Of a stretch of 64,000 nt of DNA, positions 9,250 to 18,771 are shown piece by piece. The notes beneath the pieces were generated by a model, which ran no database searches, was not told where the DNA came from, and saw only the letters and a program-made list of their open reading frames with translations. The stretch is taken from the NCBI RefSeq assembly GCF_000292245.2, contig NZ_ALPT02000013.1, positions 4,097-68,096 on the forward strand. Direction: 5' to 3'. Both the position numbers and the translations under genes were made by a program. The DNA comes from Alkalihalobacillus alcalophilus ATCC 27647 = CGMCC 1.3604 (GTDB lineage: Bacteria; Bacillota; Bacilli; Bacillales; Bacillaceae_D). Every line of letters begins with the position of its first letter. Positions within the stretch are counted from its first letter, which is position 1.

Positions 9250-9720
9250 TTATAATTTGATTGCTAGCCTAACTTTTGCTACTTTTTCATAAGGAATTTC
9301 AATTTCTTTTTTACGTGTTTTAATTTTCATTTCAAGCAATAGGGTTCCCCCATCAAATGAAAGCAAATCACCTTCAAAAACTTTTTGGCCATCAAGCATT
9401 TCATAAGTTGAAACGTGAATGTATTTACCAATAGCTTTTTCAAGATCCTGTTTTGTTTTTAGTGGACGTTCAGCTCCGGGGGAAGACACTTCCAAAAAGT
9501 AAGCTTGTTCAATCGGATCCTTTTCGTCTAGAACTTCACTTAATTTTTCGCTTACAGCACTGCAATCCTCTAAATCAACACCTGTTTCAGAATCTATAAA
9601 CACACGCAAAAACCAATTTGGTCCTTCTTTTTTAAACTCCACTTCAACTAACTCTAAATTTAAGTCTTCTAAAATAGGACTTACAAGTTCAGCAACAACA
9701 TCTGTTACTTTGTTACTCAC
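9250..9720 (-). CDS. rimP: Ribosome maturation factor RimP
   Basis: 30S assembly factor. A GTG start at 9720 gives a 156-residue product starting MSNKVTDVVAEL, matching the family length, and is preceded by AAGGAGGG at ideal spacing. The longer frame from 9756 begins upstream of that ribosome site and is rejected. The family core FLRVFIDSETGVDLEDC and the motif LEVSSPGAERPL are present. It is the first gene of the rimP-nusA-ylxR-ylxQ-infB-ylxP-rbfA transcript. Confidence 0.93.
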   Translation of the reverse strand: MSNKVTDVVAELVSPILEDLNLELVEVEFKKEGPNWFLRVFIDSETGVDLEDCSAVSEKLSEVLDEKDPIEQAYFLEVSSPGAERPLKTKQDLEKAIGKYIHVSTYEMLDGQKVFEGDLLSFDGGTLLLEMKIKTRKKEIEIPYEKVAKVRLAIKL

Positions 9721-9867
9721 ATCAAACCCTCCTTCTAAATCACAGTCAACATTCATAGCTCAAAAGGTGGGTTGCGTAACGCTAAAACATAACTTCCTCC
9801 GTAATAGAAACCCTACCTATTCTAACGTTTGGTTCTTTAATACTTAAAAATTGCCCCAACCAACAAC

Positions 9868-9893
9868 GAAAGAGTGGGTTTCCCCACTCTTTC
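9868..9893 (-). terminator. Probable polC terminator hairpin
   Basis: GAAAGAGTGGG and CCCACTCTTTC form a perfect 11-pair stem with a four-base loop downstream of polC. The following minus-strand bases (GTTGTTGG) are only moderately T-rich, so termination efficiency is uncertain. Confidence 0.6.
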
Positions 9894-9973
9894 TCGGACC
9901 GTTATTCTAAGTATTACCATTATCAGAATATCATAATCCTTATCGCTTTGCAACTTGACACGACTAGTACCTC

Positions 9974-12900
9974 TTAGAATAAAGACAACTGATTAGAATC
10001 AGGTAAGCCTTCTAAACAACCATGATCGTCTAAACTCTCTAAAACAGTTTTTGTTAACTTACTTCGTTGTTGCAAATCTTCTTTTGATAAAAACTCTCGC
10101 TCTTGTCTCGCTTTGACAATATTAAGGGCCGCATTCGTACCAACACCTGTCATCGCATTAAAAGGTGGTAAAAGTTCCTTTCCATCGACGATAAATTCAG
10201 TTGCACTTGAACGATAAAGCTCTACCTTTTTAAAGGAATAACCTCGCTCGACCATTTCTAAAGCAAGTTCTAAGACAGTTAAAACGGCTTTTTCTTTTGG
10301 AGCGGCATCCAAACCTTTTTGATTAATTTCCTCAATTTTTGCTTTGATTGCGGCTGCACCTTTAATCATCGTATCCAAATCAAAATCATCGGCACGAACG
10401 GTAAAATAAGATGCATAGTATAAAATTGGATGATGAACTTTAAAATAAGCAATCCGAACAGCCATTAACACGTAGGCCGCGGCATGGGCTTTCGGGAACA
10501 TATATTTAATCTTCAAACACGAACCAATATACCAATCTGGGACATTATTTTCTTTCATTGCTTCAATCCACTCAGGTTGAAGGCCTTTCCCTTTACGGAC
10601 GGATTCCATAATTTTAAAAGCCAAAGAAGGTTCAAGCCCTTTATAAATTAAATAAACCATAATATCATCACGACAACCAATTACATCTTTCAATTCACAT
10701 GTTCCATTATATATAAGCTCATTGGCATTATTTAACCAAACATCTGTCCCATGTGAAAGCCCTGAAATCTGCACGAGCTCTGAAAACGTACTAGGTTTCG
10801 TTTCTTCTAACATTTGTCGGACAAACCGTGTACCAAACTCTGGAATTCCGAGTGTTCCCGTTTTACATAAAATTTGCTCTTCTGTTACCCCTAACACTTC
10901 TGGACCGCTAAAAATCTTCATAACTTCAGGATCATCTGTTGGGATCGTTTTAGGATCGATGCCACTTAAATCTTGAAGCATTCGAATAACGGTCGGATCA
11001 TCGTGTCCGAGAATATCAAGCTTTAATAAATTATCATGAATCGAATGGAAATCAAAATGAGTTGTTTTCCATTCTGCCTTTTGATCGTCAGCTGGGAATT
11101 GGATCGGGCAAAAATCATGAATATCCATATAATCCGGAACTACGATAATTCCACCAGGGTGTTGCCCAGTTGTTCTTTTCACCCCTGTACAACCTGAAAC
11201 CAAGCGATCAATTTCAGCACCGCGCATATGGAGATCATGATCACCTTGATACCCCTTTACATAGCCGTAAGCGGTTTTTTCAGCGACCGTACCAATGGTC
11301 CCGGCACGATAAACATACTCTTCACCAAAAAGCTCTTTTGTATAATGATGAGCCCTTGGCTGGTACTCCCCCGAGAAGTTCAAATCAATATCCGGTACTT
11401 TATCCCCCTTAAAACCTAAAAATGTTTCAAATGGGATATCTTGTCCATCTTTGACATAGGCCGTCCCGCACTCAGGGCAATCTTTATCAGGTAAATCATA
11501 TCCAGAACCTACTGACCCATCATTAAAAAAGTAAGAATGATGACAATTTGGACAGACATAATGTGGTGGTAGTGGATTAACCTCTGTTATTTCCGTCATC
11601 GTCGCAACAAAGGAGGAACCGACTGAACCACGAGAACCTACAAGATAGCCATCAATTAATGATTTTTTAACGAGCTTATGTGAAATTAAATAAATGACGG
11701 CAAATCCATGACCGATAATACTTTTTAATTCCTTTTCAATCCGTGCTTCAACGATTTCCGGCAACTCTTCCCCATAAATCATTCTCGCTCGATCATAACT
11801 CATTTGTCTAACTTCATCATCCGCCCCTTCAATTTTAGGTGTATATAATTCATCGGGAATCGGATGAATCTCTTCGATTTGCTCTGCCAATTGATTAGGT
11901 GTTTCAATCACAATTTTTTTGGCAATATCATTTCCTAAAAATTGAAATTCTTGAATCATTTCATCAGTTGTTCGGAAGTGAACCTGCGGCAAAGTTTGTT
12001 TATTAAGCGGATTGGCTCCACCTTGTGAAGCGATTAAAATTTTACGATAAATATAATCCTCTTCATCTAAATAATGAACATTTCCTGTGGCCACAACAGG
12101 TTTATTTAATTTCTCCCCGAGCTTTACGATGTTCTGTATGATTTCACGTAACGATGATTCATTTTTGACAAGTTCTCTCTCAATTAAATGCCGATAGTTT
12201 CCAAGAGGCTGTACTTCTAAATAATCATAAAATGCTGCAATCTCTTCAACCTCATCTGGAGATTTTTGCATCATCCCTTCAAAAACCTCACCTTTATCAC
12301 AAGCTGATCCGATTAGTAAACCTTTTCTCAGCTTCTGCAATTGGGAACGAGGAATTCTAGGCGTTCGGAAATAATAGTTGACATGGGACATAGTAACGAG
12401 CTGATAGAGATTTTTTAAGCCTTCTTGCGTTTCTGCTAAAATAATACAATGAGAAGGACGTTGACGATGAAAATTCCCTTGCCCCATATGCTCATTAAGT
12501 TGGTTATGTTTAACAATCTCTTTCTCAACGGCATCACGAACCATTTTCCATAAAAGATATCCTGTCGCTTCCGCATCATAAATCGCACGGTGATGACTCA
12601 CAAGTTCAATATCGAATTTTTTACATAACGTATTTAAGCGGTGATTTTTTAACTCTGGGTATAGGAATCGTCCAAGTTCAAGTGTATCGATGACCGGATT
12701 AGTTGCTTCCGGAAGTCCACTTTTTTGGTAACCGACATTTAAGAAGCCCATATCAAAGCTGGCGTTATGAGCGACGAGTACCGCCTCTCCAACCCATGCT
12801 TTAAACTTCTTTAGAACATCCTCTATTTCTGGTGCTCCTTTGACCATGTCATCCGTAATTCCTGTTAATTCAATGATCGTATTCGTTAACGGTTCATGTG

Positions 12901-14281
12901 GATCAGCAAATGATTCAAATCGATCAATAATCTCGCCATTTTTCACTTTAACGGCGGCTAGCTCAATAATTGTATTGTAAACAGCCGATAAACCCGTCGT
13001 TTCAACGTCAAACACGACATATTCAGCATCATACAACTCTAAATCATGTTCGTTATAAGCAATCGGTACTCCGTCATCAACAAGGTTTGCTTCTAATCCG
13101 TAGAGAATTTTAACCCCGTTCTTTTTTCCCGATGAATAAGCTTCTGGAAAAGATTGAACAACGCCATGATCGGTAATCGCGATCGCCTTATGACCCCATT
13201 TTGCTGCTTGCTCTACATAACGACCTGCTGAGACGATTCCATCCATTTGACTCATCGTCGTATGGACATGTAACTCCACTCGTTTTTGGCCATCTTCCCC
13301 TTGGTCGACTCTTTCAATCGGACTCACTTCGTTAATATCATTGGCGATCATAACTAAATCGCGAACGAACGTATCCATTTGAATGCCACCACGAACTTTG
13401 AGCCACATCCCTTTTTTAACCGATTGTAATAACGGAATATCTTCTTTATCGCGTGAGAAAATTTTAATTAAAATGGAATCCGTATAATCGGTTATTTTAA
13501 AAGTAAGTAATGTGCGCCCACTACGCAGTTCACGTGTTTCAGCGGCAAAGACATACCCTTGAACGGTTACACGACGCTCTTCATCCATAATTGACTCAAG
13601 TGGGATCGGTTCATCTTTAATCGGATATCCAAGTGTAAGTGCTTGTCCTTTAAGCTGATTTTCTGTTTCTTTTTCTTGTTTTTTCTTCTCAAGGATCGCC
13701 TCGACAACTTTAGAGTGATCTTCTTGTTCTCTTTGTTCAATAAAGCGTTCAAATTCTTTTTTGGATTCATTAATATGAGCATCAATTGTCACTTGAGGTA
13801 GCGAAAGTTGCTCTAATGTATCACGTAGAGGATCATTTAATTTCCTTTTTAAAGCAACGGCCTCTGTTTCGTTTCTGACGGTGATGACTAATCGTTTTCC
13901 ATCAAATTTTGGTGTTTGATTTTGTAAAAGCTCTCTTAAGCCGTTTGAAATATTTTGTAGCCTCTCAACAATGAGTGGCCAATAACCACTCCACTCTTTA
14001 TCGGCTAACTCGACTTGGTCATATTGAATGGAAAATGAAACGGTAGCAATATTTTGAAACGTATCGACTAATCGTCCCGCAAGAATTTGATACACATTTG
14101 CAGGTATTAATGAAGGGATATGAAAAAGAAAATGCCATTTTTTTTGTTCACGATAAATCGATAGTTTTTGAATTTGTCCATCTTTTAAATACATTTCAAC
14201 TAACTGCTCAGGCAATTGAATTTGTTGCAATAACAATTGAAATCGTTCTTTTCTTATTTGTCCATCTGCTTGTACCATCAT
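9974..14281 (-). CDS. polC: DNA polymerase III subunit alpha, Gram-positive type PolC
   Basis: Replicative polymerase with built-in 3'-5' proofreading. The 1435-residue form starts MMVQADGQIRKERF after AAGGGAG; further in-frame starts lie up to 18 bases upstream. In order: an N-terminal domain, an OB domain (VQGYVFAAETRELRSGRTLL), a PHP domain (VELHVHTTMSQMDG) interrupted by a DEDD exonuclease (VVFDVETTGLSAVYNTIIEL), a four-Cys zinc site (CPNCHH...CPECG), the polymerase core with PDIDLNFSGEYQ, and a C-terminal region ending NQLSLF, the usual clamp-binding-like tail. Length matches the family (about 1440). It is flanked by terminators, so it is probably transcribed alone. Confidence 0.97.
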   Translation of the reverse strand: MMVQADGQIRKERFQLLLQQIQLPEQLVEMYLKDGQIQKLSIYREQKKWHFLFHIPSLIPANVYQILAGRLVDTFQNIATVSFSIQYDQVELADKEWSGYWPLIVERLQNISNGLRELLQNQTPKFDGKRLVITVRNETEAVALKRKLNDPLRDTLEQLSLPQVTIDAHINESKKEFERFIEQREQEDHSKVVEAILEKKKQEKETENQLKGQALTLGYPIKDEPIPLESIMDEERRVTVQGYVFAAETRELRSGRTLLTFKITDYTDSILIKIFSRDKEDIPLLQSVKKGMWLKVRGGIQMDTFVRDLVMIANDINEVSPIERVDQGEDGQKRVELHVHTTMSQMDGIVSAGRYVEQAAKWGHKAIAITDHGVVQSFPEAYSSGKKNGVKILYGLEANLVDDGVPIAYNEHDLELYDAEYVVFDVETTGLSAVYNTIIELAAVKVKNGEIIDRFESFADPHEPLTNTIIELTGITDDMVKGAPEIEDVLKKFKAWVGEAVLVAHNASFDMGFLNVGYQKSGLPEATNPVIDTLELGRFLYPELKNHRLNTLCKKFDIELVSHHRAIYDAEATGYLLWKMVRDAVEKEIVKHNQLNEHMGQGNFHRQRPSHCIILAETQEGLKNLYQLVTMSHVNYYFRTPRIPRSQLQKLRKGLLIGSACDKGEVFEGMMQKSPDEVEEIAAFYDYLEVQPLGNYRHLIERELVKNESSLREIIQNIVKLGEKLNKPVVATGNVHYLDEEDYIYRKILIASQGGANPLNKQTLPQVHFRTTDEMIQEFQFLGNDIAKKIVIETPNQLAEQIEEIHPIPDELYTPKIEGADDEVRQMSYDRARMIYGEELPEIVEARIEKELKSIIGHGFAVIYLISHKLVKKSLIDGYLVGSRGSVGSSFVATMTEITEVNPLPPHYVCPNCHHSYFFNDGSVGSGYDLPDKDCPECGTAYVKDGQDIPFETFLGFKGDKVPDIDLNFSGEYQPRAHHYTKELFGEEYVYRAGTIGTVAEKTAYGYVKGYQGDHDLHMRGAEIDRLVSGCTGVKRTTGQHPGGIIVVPDYMDIHDFCPIQFPADDQKAEWKTTHFDFHSIHDNLLKLDILGHDDPTVIRMLQDLSGIDPKTIPTDDPEVMKIFSGPEVLGVTEEQILCKTGTLGIPEFGTRFVRQMLEETKPSTFSELVQISGLSHGTDVWLNNANELIYNGTCELKDVIGCRDDIMVYLIYKGLEPSLAFKIMESVRKGKGLQPEWIEAMKENNVPDWYIGSCLKIKYMFPKAHAAAYVLMAVRIAYFKVHHPILYYASYFTVRADDFDLDTMIKGAAAIKAKIEEINQKGLDAAPKEKAVLTVLELALEMVERGYSFKKVELYRSSATEFIVDGKELLPPFNAMTGVGTNAALNIVKARQEREFLSKEDLQQRSKLTKTVLESLDDHGCLEGLPDSNQLSLF

Positions 14282-14394
14282 TCTTCTCCCTTCTTCCATT
14301 TCATAAGGGTCTTAAGGTATTGGTTGTTATTATTTGATTTGCGCCCCCACAACTCCAATGTGGACACCCAAAAACTATCCGATCATTAAATTGG

Positions 14395-14465
14395 TATACT
14401 CCGCTCGCTGCATGCCCTACGCGTTCCGCGGGTGAGTCGGGAGCCTCCAATGCTTAGTAAGCGGC
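14395..14465. repeat. GC-rich intergenic repeat remnant
   Basis: About 70 bases much richer in GC than the surroundings, with TTCCGCGGGTGAGTCGGGAG and GCTCGCTGCATG. The pattern resembles a dispersed intergenic repeat familiar from Bacillaceae genomes (GGAGGCTCCCG...CCCGCGGAA...GCG). Only one copy is visible here, so family membership is from memory of the pattern and not demonstrated. Confidence 0.4.
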
Positions 14466-14470
14466 TTTTA

Positions 14471-14505
14471 GAAAAGAGAGGGTACCTCATGCTCGTGAGA
14501 TACCC
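14471..14505 (-). terminator. proS intrinsic terminator
   Basis: On the minus strand GGGTATCTCA and TGAGGTACCC pair around a short loop (14480-14505), followed by TCTCTTTTC. It lies 31 bases after proS and closes the uppS-cdsA-dxr-rseP-proS transcript. Confidence 0.8.
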
Positions 14506-14535
14506 TTCACTTCTGTATAATAAATCGGTTTAAGC

Positions 14536-16242
14536 CTAACCTTTTAATTCTAATACTTTATTGGAAATCAGTTCTTCAATCTCCGGAATAGCTACTTCGA
14601 CCATTTCACCTGATTTTCTCATTTTTAACTCGACGATTCCTTCAGATGCACGTTTTCCTACCGCAATTCGGATCGGTAAACCGATTAAGTCAGAGTCTTT
14701 AAATTTGACTCCGGCTCTTTCAGGACGATCATCGTATAATACTTCATAGCCTTTGCTTTGGAGTAAAGTGTACAAATGATCAGCTAATTCTTTTTGCTGC
14801 GCATTTTTACTGTTCATCGCGAGTAAATGAATTTGGAATGGTGCCACTTCATATGGCCAAATGATTCCATTCTCATCATGGTGTTGTTCAATAATAGCAG
14901 CAACCGTACGAGATACACCAATACCATAACAACCCATTAAGATCGGTTTTGATTTACCATTTTCATCAAGTACACTTGCTCCCATACTTTCAGAATAAAA
15001 GGTTCCTAGTTTAAAGACTTGGCCAACTTCAATTCCTTGAGCAAATTGAATCGTTCCCTTACCGTCTGGTGAAGGCTCTCCTTCTTGAATAAAACGAAGA
15101 TCAGCATATTGGCTAACTTGATAATCACGGCCTGCATTAACCCCAGTATAATGAGCTTCTTTTTCATTTGCTCCACAAACACTGTTTGCCATTGCTTTTA
15201 CTGCATAATCCGCAACAACTTTTACGTTTGTACCAACTGGCCCAATATTCCCAGCTGCTACACCCATTACTTGTTCAACTTCGGCATCTGATGCAAAACG
15301 TATATCTTTTGCTTCTAAAGCATGCTTTAATTTAACTTCATTTAATTCGTGATCGCCACGAATGAGCACTAAAACCATTTCATCATCCACTTTAACAAGC
15401 AATGATTTTATAACCGATTTTGTTTCCACTTTTAATTCACTTACTACGGCTTCAATGGTTTTCGCTTCCCCTGTCTGAACCTTCACAAGCTCAACCATTT
15501 CAGCTACACTTGAAGGCTCTTCCACTTTAACTGCAGCCATTTCAATGTTGGCTGCATAATCAGAAGAATCCGAGTAGGCGATCGTATCTTCACCGACATC
15601 AGCAAGGGCCATAAACTCATGTGTATCTTTTCCACCCATTGCCCCAGAATCGGCAATTACTGGTCGAAAACTTAGACCCACTCTCGAAAAAACATTGGAA
15701 TAAGCGTCATACATCGCTTGATACTCTTCATCTAACGACTCACTCGTTGTATGGAAAGAGTAAGCATCTTTCATAATAAATTCTCGGCCTCTTAATAACC
15801 CGAAACGTGGTCTTCTTTCATCACGAAATTTCGTTTGAATTTGGTAAAGATTAATCGGAAGTTTTTTATAAGACTGAATATAGTCTCGTACAATTGATGT
15901 AATTACTTCTTCATGTGTTGGACCAAGAGCAAAGTCACGATTATGACGGTCTTGTAGACGAATGAGTTCTCCACCCATTTTGTCCCAACGCCCTGTTTCT
16001 TGCCAAAGTTCTGAAGGGTGTAGAGTAGGCATTGTTAACTCTTGTGCTCCTGTTTTATTCATTTCTTCTCGAACGACATTTTCTACCTTTTGAATAACCC
16101 GCTTTGCTAAAGGTAAATAAGCATATACCCCAGCTGCAATTTGTTTCATCATTCCAGCTCGAAGCATTAATTGATGGCTTTTAACTTCGGCATCAGATGG
16201 AACATCCCTTAAAGTTGGCAATAAAAATGATGATTGTTTCAT
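14536..16242 (-). CDS. proS: Prolyl-tRNA synthetase, bacterial long type
   Basis: Class II synthetase that charges tRNA-Pro. The 568-residue form starts MKQSSFLLPTLRDVP; a TTG six bases upstream is disfavoured. Motif 2 is visible as FRDERRPRFGLLRGREFIMK and motif 3 as GCYGIGVSRTVAAI. Between them lies the YbaK-like editing insertion (about residues 235-400) that clears Ala-tRNA-Pro, which marks the bacterial type. It follows rseP by about 65 bases, as in B. subtilis. No T-box leader was found upstream. Confidence 0.96.
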   Translation of the reverse strand: MKQSSFLLPTLRDVPSDAEVKSHQLMLRAGMMKQIAAGVYAYLPLAKRVIQKVENVVREEMNKTGAQELTMPTLHPSELWQETGRWDKMGGELIRLQDRHNRDFALGPTHEEVITSIVRDYIQSYKKLPINLYQIQTKFRDERRPRFGLLRGREFIMKDAYSFHTTSESLDEEYQAMYDAYSNVFSRVGLSFRPVIADSGAMGGKDTHEFMALADVGEDTIAYSDSSDYAANIEMAAVKVEEPSSVAEMVELVKVQTGEAKTIEAVVSELKVETKSVIKSLLVKVDDEMVLVLIRGDHELNEVKLKHALEAKDIRFASDAEVEQVMGVAAGNIGPVGTNVKVVADYAVKAMANSVCGANEKEAHYTGVNAGRDYQVSQYADLRFIQEGEPSPDGKGTIQFAQGIEVGQVFKLGTFYSESMGASVLDENGKSKPILMGCYGIGVSRTVAAIIEQHHDENGIIWPYEVAPFQIHLLAMNSKNAQQKELADHLYTLLQSKGYEVLYDDRPERAGVKFKDSDLIGLPIRIAVGKRASEGIVELKMRKSGEMVEVAIPEIEELISNKVLELKG

Positions 16243-16306
16243 AAACAAAGTCCTTTCTAACCGTAAACTTTATCTTAATGTATAGCTAAATTATGCTTTA
16301 GAAGTA

Positions 16307-17563
16307 TTACATAAATAAGCGATTAATATCATTCCATGTTACGACAATGACGAGTAAAAACAATAAAGCAAAACCGATAAAATGAACCATTCCTTCTTTT
16401 TGCGGGTCAATCGGCTTTCCTCTTAGAGCTTCTAGTCCTAAAAAGACAAGTCTTCCTCCGTCCATGGCTGGAATCGGTAAAAGGTTAATAATCCCTAAGT
16501 TAACACTTAACGCAGCTGACCAATTCATTAATACAAAAATCCCAAGAGCGGCTGCCTGACCTGTATAGTCATAAATTCCAATAGGCCCTGCGATATAATC
16601 CATCGAAAATTCCCCTGTAACAATGAGGCCAAGAACTTCAAATATCATTGTTGCAACTGTATAAGTTTGGGTTACACCGTATTGTAAGGCTCCTACAATA
16701 GAAAACTCTGTTGGCTGATGAATCCCAACTACTCCTTCAGGCTCTCCCTCAAGACTTTCACGAACTTGTGGTGTTACTGCGATCGTCTGTGTTTCTCCAT
16801 CACGACTAATCACAAAGTCGATTTCTTGGTTAGGATTTGCTTGAATAACAGACGTCATCTCAGTCCAAGTATGGACAGGTGTACCATCAATAGACTGAAC
16901 TTCATCCCCTTTTAAAAGGCCTGCTTCCCTCGCAACTCCATCCTCAGTTAATGTTCCAATTCTCGCTTCATCAACTGGCATTCCTTGCATTAAAGCAACT
17001 ACAGAAAATAACACAAAGGCTAAGAGAAAGTTCATCATCGGTCCAGCAAAAATCGTTAACGCTCGTTTTCCGACTGACTTCGAGCCGAATTGGCGGTTCC
17101 AAGGAGCAATTTGTGTTGGGATCTCATCGTGAATAATCTTTGCTTTTTCATCAACTTCAAACGTTACTTTCTCTTCAAGCTCATTAAAAGCTTCAATAAC
17201 TAAATCATGCTCCAAATCAATTCTTTCCACTTGAACAACCGTTGCTTCAGGATGTTTGGATTTGTTATTAATAATAATCTCTTTAACTTTGTTTTGTTCA
17301 TTCAAAACAAGTCCAATATCATAGCCCGGCTTGATTTCAATCGTTTCGGGCTCCTCACCTGCCATTCGTACATACCCACCAAGTGGCAGCATACGAATCG
17401 TATAAACTGTTTCATTTCGTTCAAAAGAGAAGATTTTAGGACCAAATCCAATCGCAAACTCACGGCACAGAATACCTGCTCTTTTGGCAAAATACAGATG
17501 TCCCCATTCATGAATAAATACAAGTAAACCAAAAACTAATATAAAAGAAAGTAACGTTTCCAA
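16307..17563 (-). CDS. rseP: Site-2 intramembrane zinc metalloprotease RseP/RasP
   Basis: Membrane protease that cleaves anti-sigma factors and other single-pass membrane proteins within the bilayer. The 418-residue product has the zinc site HEWGH at residues 18-22 in the first membrane helix, a PDZ domain near residues 190-270 (AGLLKGDEVQSIDGTPV), and the second zinc-ligand region NLLPIPAMDGGRL near residue 365. It starts at TTG (17563), preceded by AAAGGTGGAG. It lies between dxr and proS, the standard Bacillus order, where the gene is called rasP or yluC. Confidence 0.94.
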   Translation of the reverse strand: METLLSFILVFGLLVFIHEWGHLYFAKRAGILCREFAIGFGPKIFSFERNETVYTIRMLPLGGYVRMAGEEPETIEIKPGYDIGLVLNEQNKVKEIIINNKSKHPEATVVQVERIDLEHDLVIEAFNELEEKVTFEVDEKAKIIHDEIPTQIAPWNRQFGSKSVGKRALTIFAGPMMNFLLAFVLFSVVALMQGMPVDEARIGTLTEDGVAREAGLLKGDEVQSIDGTPVHTWTEMTSVIQANPNQEIDFVISRDGETQTIAVTPQVRESLEGEPEGVVGIHQPTEFSIVGALQYGVTQTYTVATMIFEVLGLIVTGEFSMDYIAGPIGIYDYTGQAAALGIFVLMNWSAALSVNLGIINLLPIPAMDGGRLVFLGLEALRGKPIDPQKEGMVHFIGFALLFLLVIVVTWNDINRLFM

Positions 17564-17584
17564 TTACTCGTTCTCCACCTTTCC

Positions 17585-18736
17585 TTAATCAATTTTAGAG
17601 TGGATAAAGTCTCTTGATTGTTGATCAATTTCAATAATCTCCTCAAGAGTTGGTTGCTTTATTCCTACATGATATTCCAATGCTTGTTCAATTAAACGTT
17701 CTATCTCTAAAAAGCTTATCCTTTTATTTAAAAAGGCTGCAACAGCTTCCTCATTCGCAGCATTTAATACGGTTGGAAAAGAGCCACCTTTCTTTCCCGC
17801 TTCATAAGCGTAAGCGATTGAGCGATAACGTTCAAAATCTAATTTGGCAAAATTCAATGTGCCTATATCCCATAAGTTTAACCTGTCTCCATTTAATCTT
17901 TCAAGTCTTTTGGGATAGGTTAACGCGTATTGAATTGGAACACGCATGTCGGGAGTTCCTAATTGAGCCATCACACTCTTATCATGAAACTCCACCATTG
18001 AGTGAATAATGCTTTCTTTATGTAAAAGGACATCAATTTGTTCATATGGTATGTTAAAAAGCCAGTGGGCTTCGATGACTTCTAGGCCTTTATTCATCAT
18101 CGTCGCTGAATCGATCGTAATCTTTGCTCCCATTGACCAATTCGGGTGATTCAACGCTTGTTCAACCGTCACATTCTTTAAAGCGTCCCGCGTTAAATCA
18201 CGAAAACTTCCACCTGAAGCTGTTAAAATGAGTCGTTCAATATCCATTGTTCGTTCCCCATTTAACGCTTGAAAAATAGCAGAATGCTCACTATCAACTG
18301 GTAAAAGAGTTACCCCATTTCGATTAGCCGCTTCTGTGACGAGATGGCCTGCTGTTACTAATGTTTCTTTATTCGCAATCGCGATTTGTTTTTTTTCTTC
18401 AATGGCTGCAAGCGTTGGTTTTAATCCGACACTTCCAATTACAGCATTGACTAGTACATCAACGTCTTCATGTACGGCCACTTCAACTAACCCTTCATGA
18501 CCTGAAACGACCTCTACTTTATCACCAAATTCTAATTTCAACTTTTCCTTATCATTGTCCGATAAAACTGAAACAAGTTTTGGCTTAAATTCTTGTATTT
18601 GCTTTTTAGCTAAATCAATATTTTGACCAACAGACATCGAAATTAATAAAAACTGTTCTGGATGCTCACGAATGACATCTAATGTTTGCGTCCCGATCGA
18701 ACCCGTTGAGCCAAGTAGTCCTATCTTCTTCACCAT
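17585..18736 (-). CDS. dxr: 1-deoxy-D-xylulose 5-phosphate reductoisomerase
   Basis: Second enzyme of the MEP isoprenoid pathway: converts DXP to methylerythritol 4-phosphate with NADPH. The 383-residue product has the nucleotide-binding start GLLGSTGSIGTQTLDVI, metal and substrate motifs DSEHSAIFQ and TASGGSFRD, and the signature SATMMNKGLEVIEAHWLF. It starts at ATG 18736 after GAGGGTGA. It follows cdsA and precedes rseP. Its product feeds undecaprenyl phosphate synthesis through UppS, encoded two genes upstream. Confidence 0.96.
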   Translation of the reverse strand: MVKKIGLLGSTGSIGTQTLDVIREHPEQFLLISMSVGQNIDLAKKQIQEFKPKLVSVLSDNDKEKLKLEFGDKVEVVSGHEGLVEVAVHEDVDVLVNAVIGSVGLKPTLAAIEEKKQIAIANKETLVTAGHLVTEAANRNGVTLLPVDSEHSAIFQALNGERTMDIERLILTASGGSFRDLTRDALKNVTVEQALNHPNWSMGAKITIDSATMMNKGLEVIEAHWLFNIPYEQIDVLLHKESIIHSMVEFHDKSVMAQLGTPDMRVPIQYALTYPKRLERLNGDRLNLWDIGTLNFAKLDFERYRSIAYAYEAGKKGGSFPTVLNAANEEAVAAFLNKRISFLEIERLIEQALEYHVGIKQPTLEEIIEIDQQSRDFIHSKID

Positions 18737-18771
18737 TATTCACCCTCAGTTCAAAATATCACATTTTATAT

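Noticed and set aside
16243..16306. T-box leader upstream of proS
   Set aside because: The gap to rseP is only about 60 bases and lacks T-box and specifier structures.
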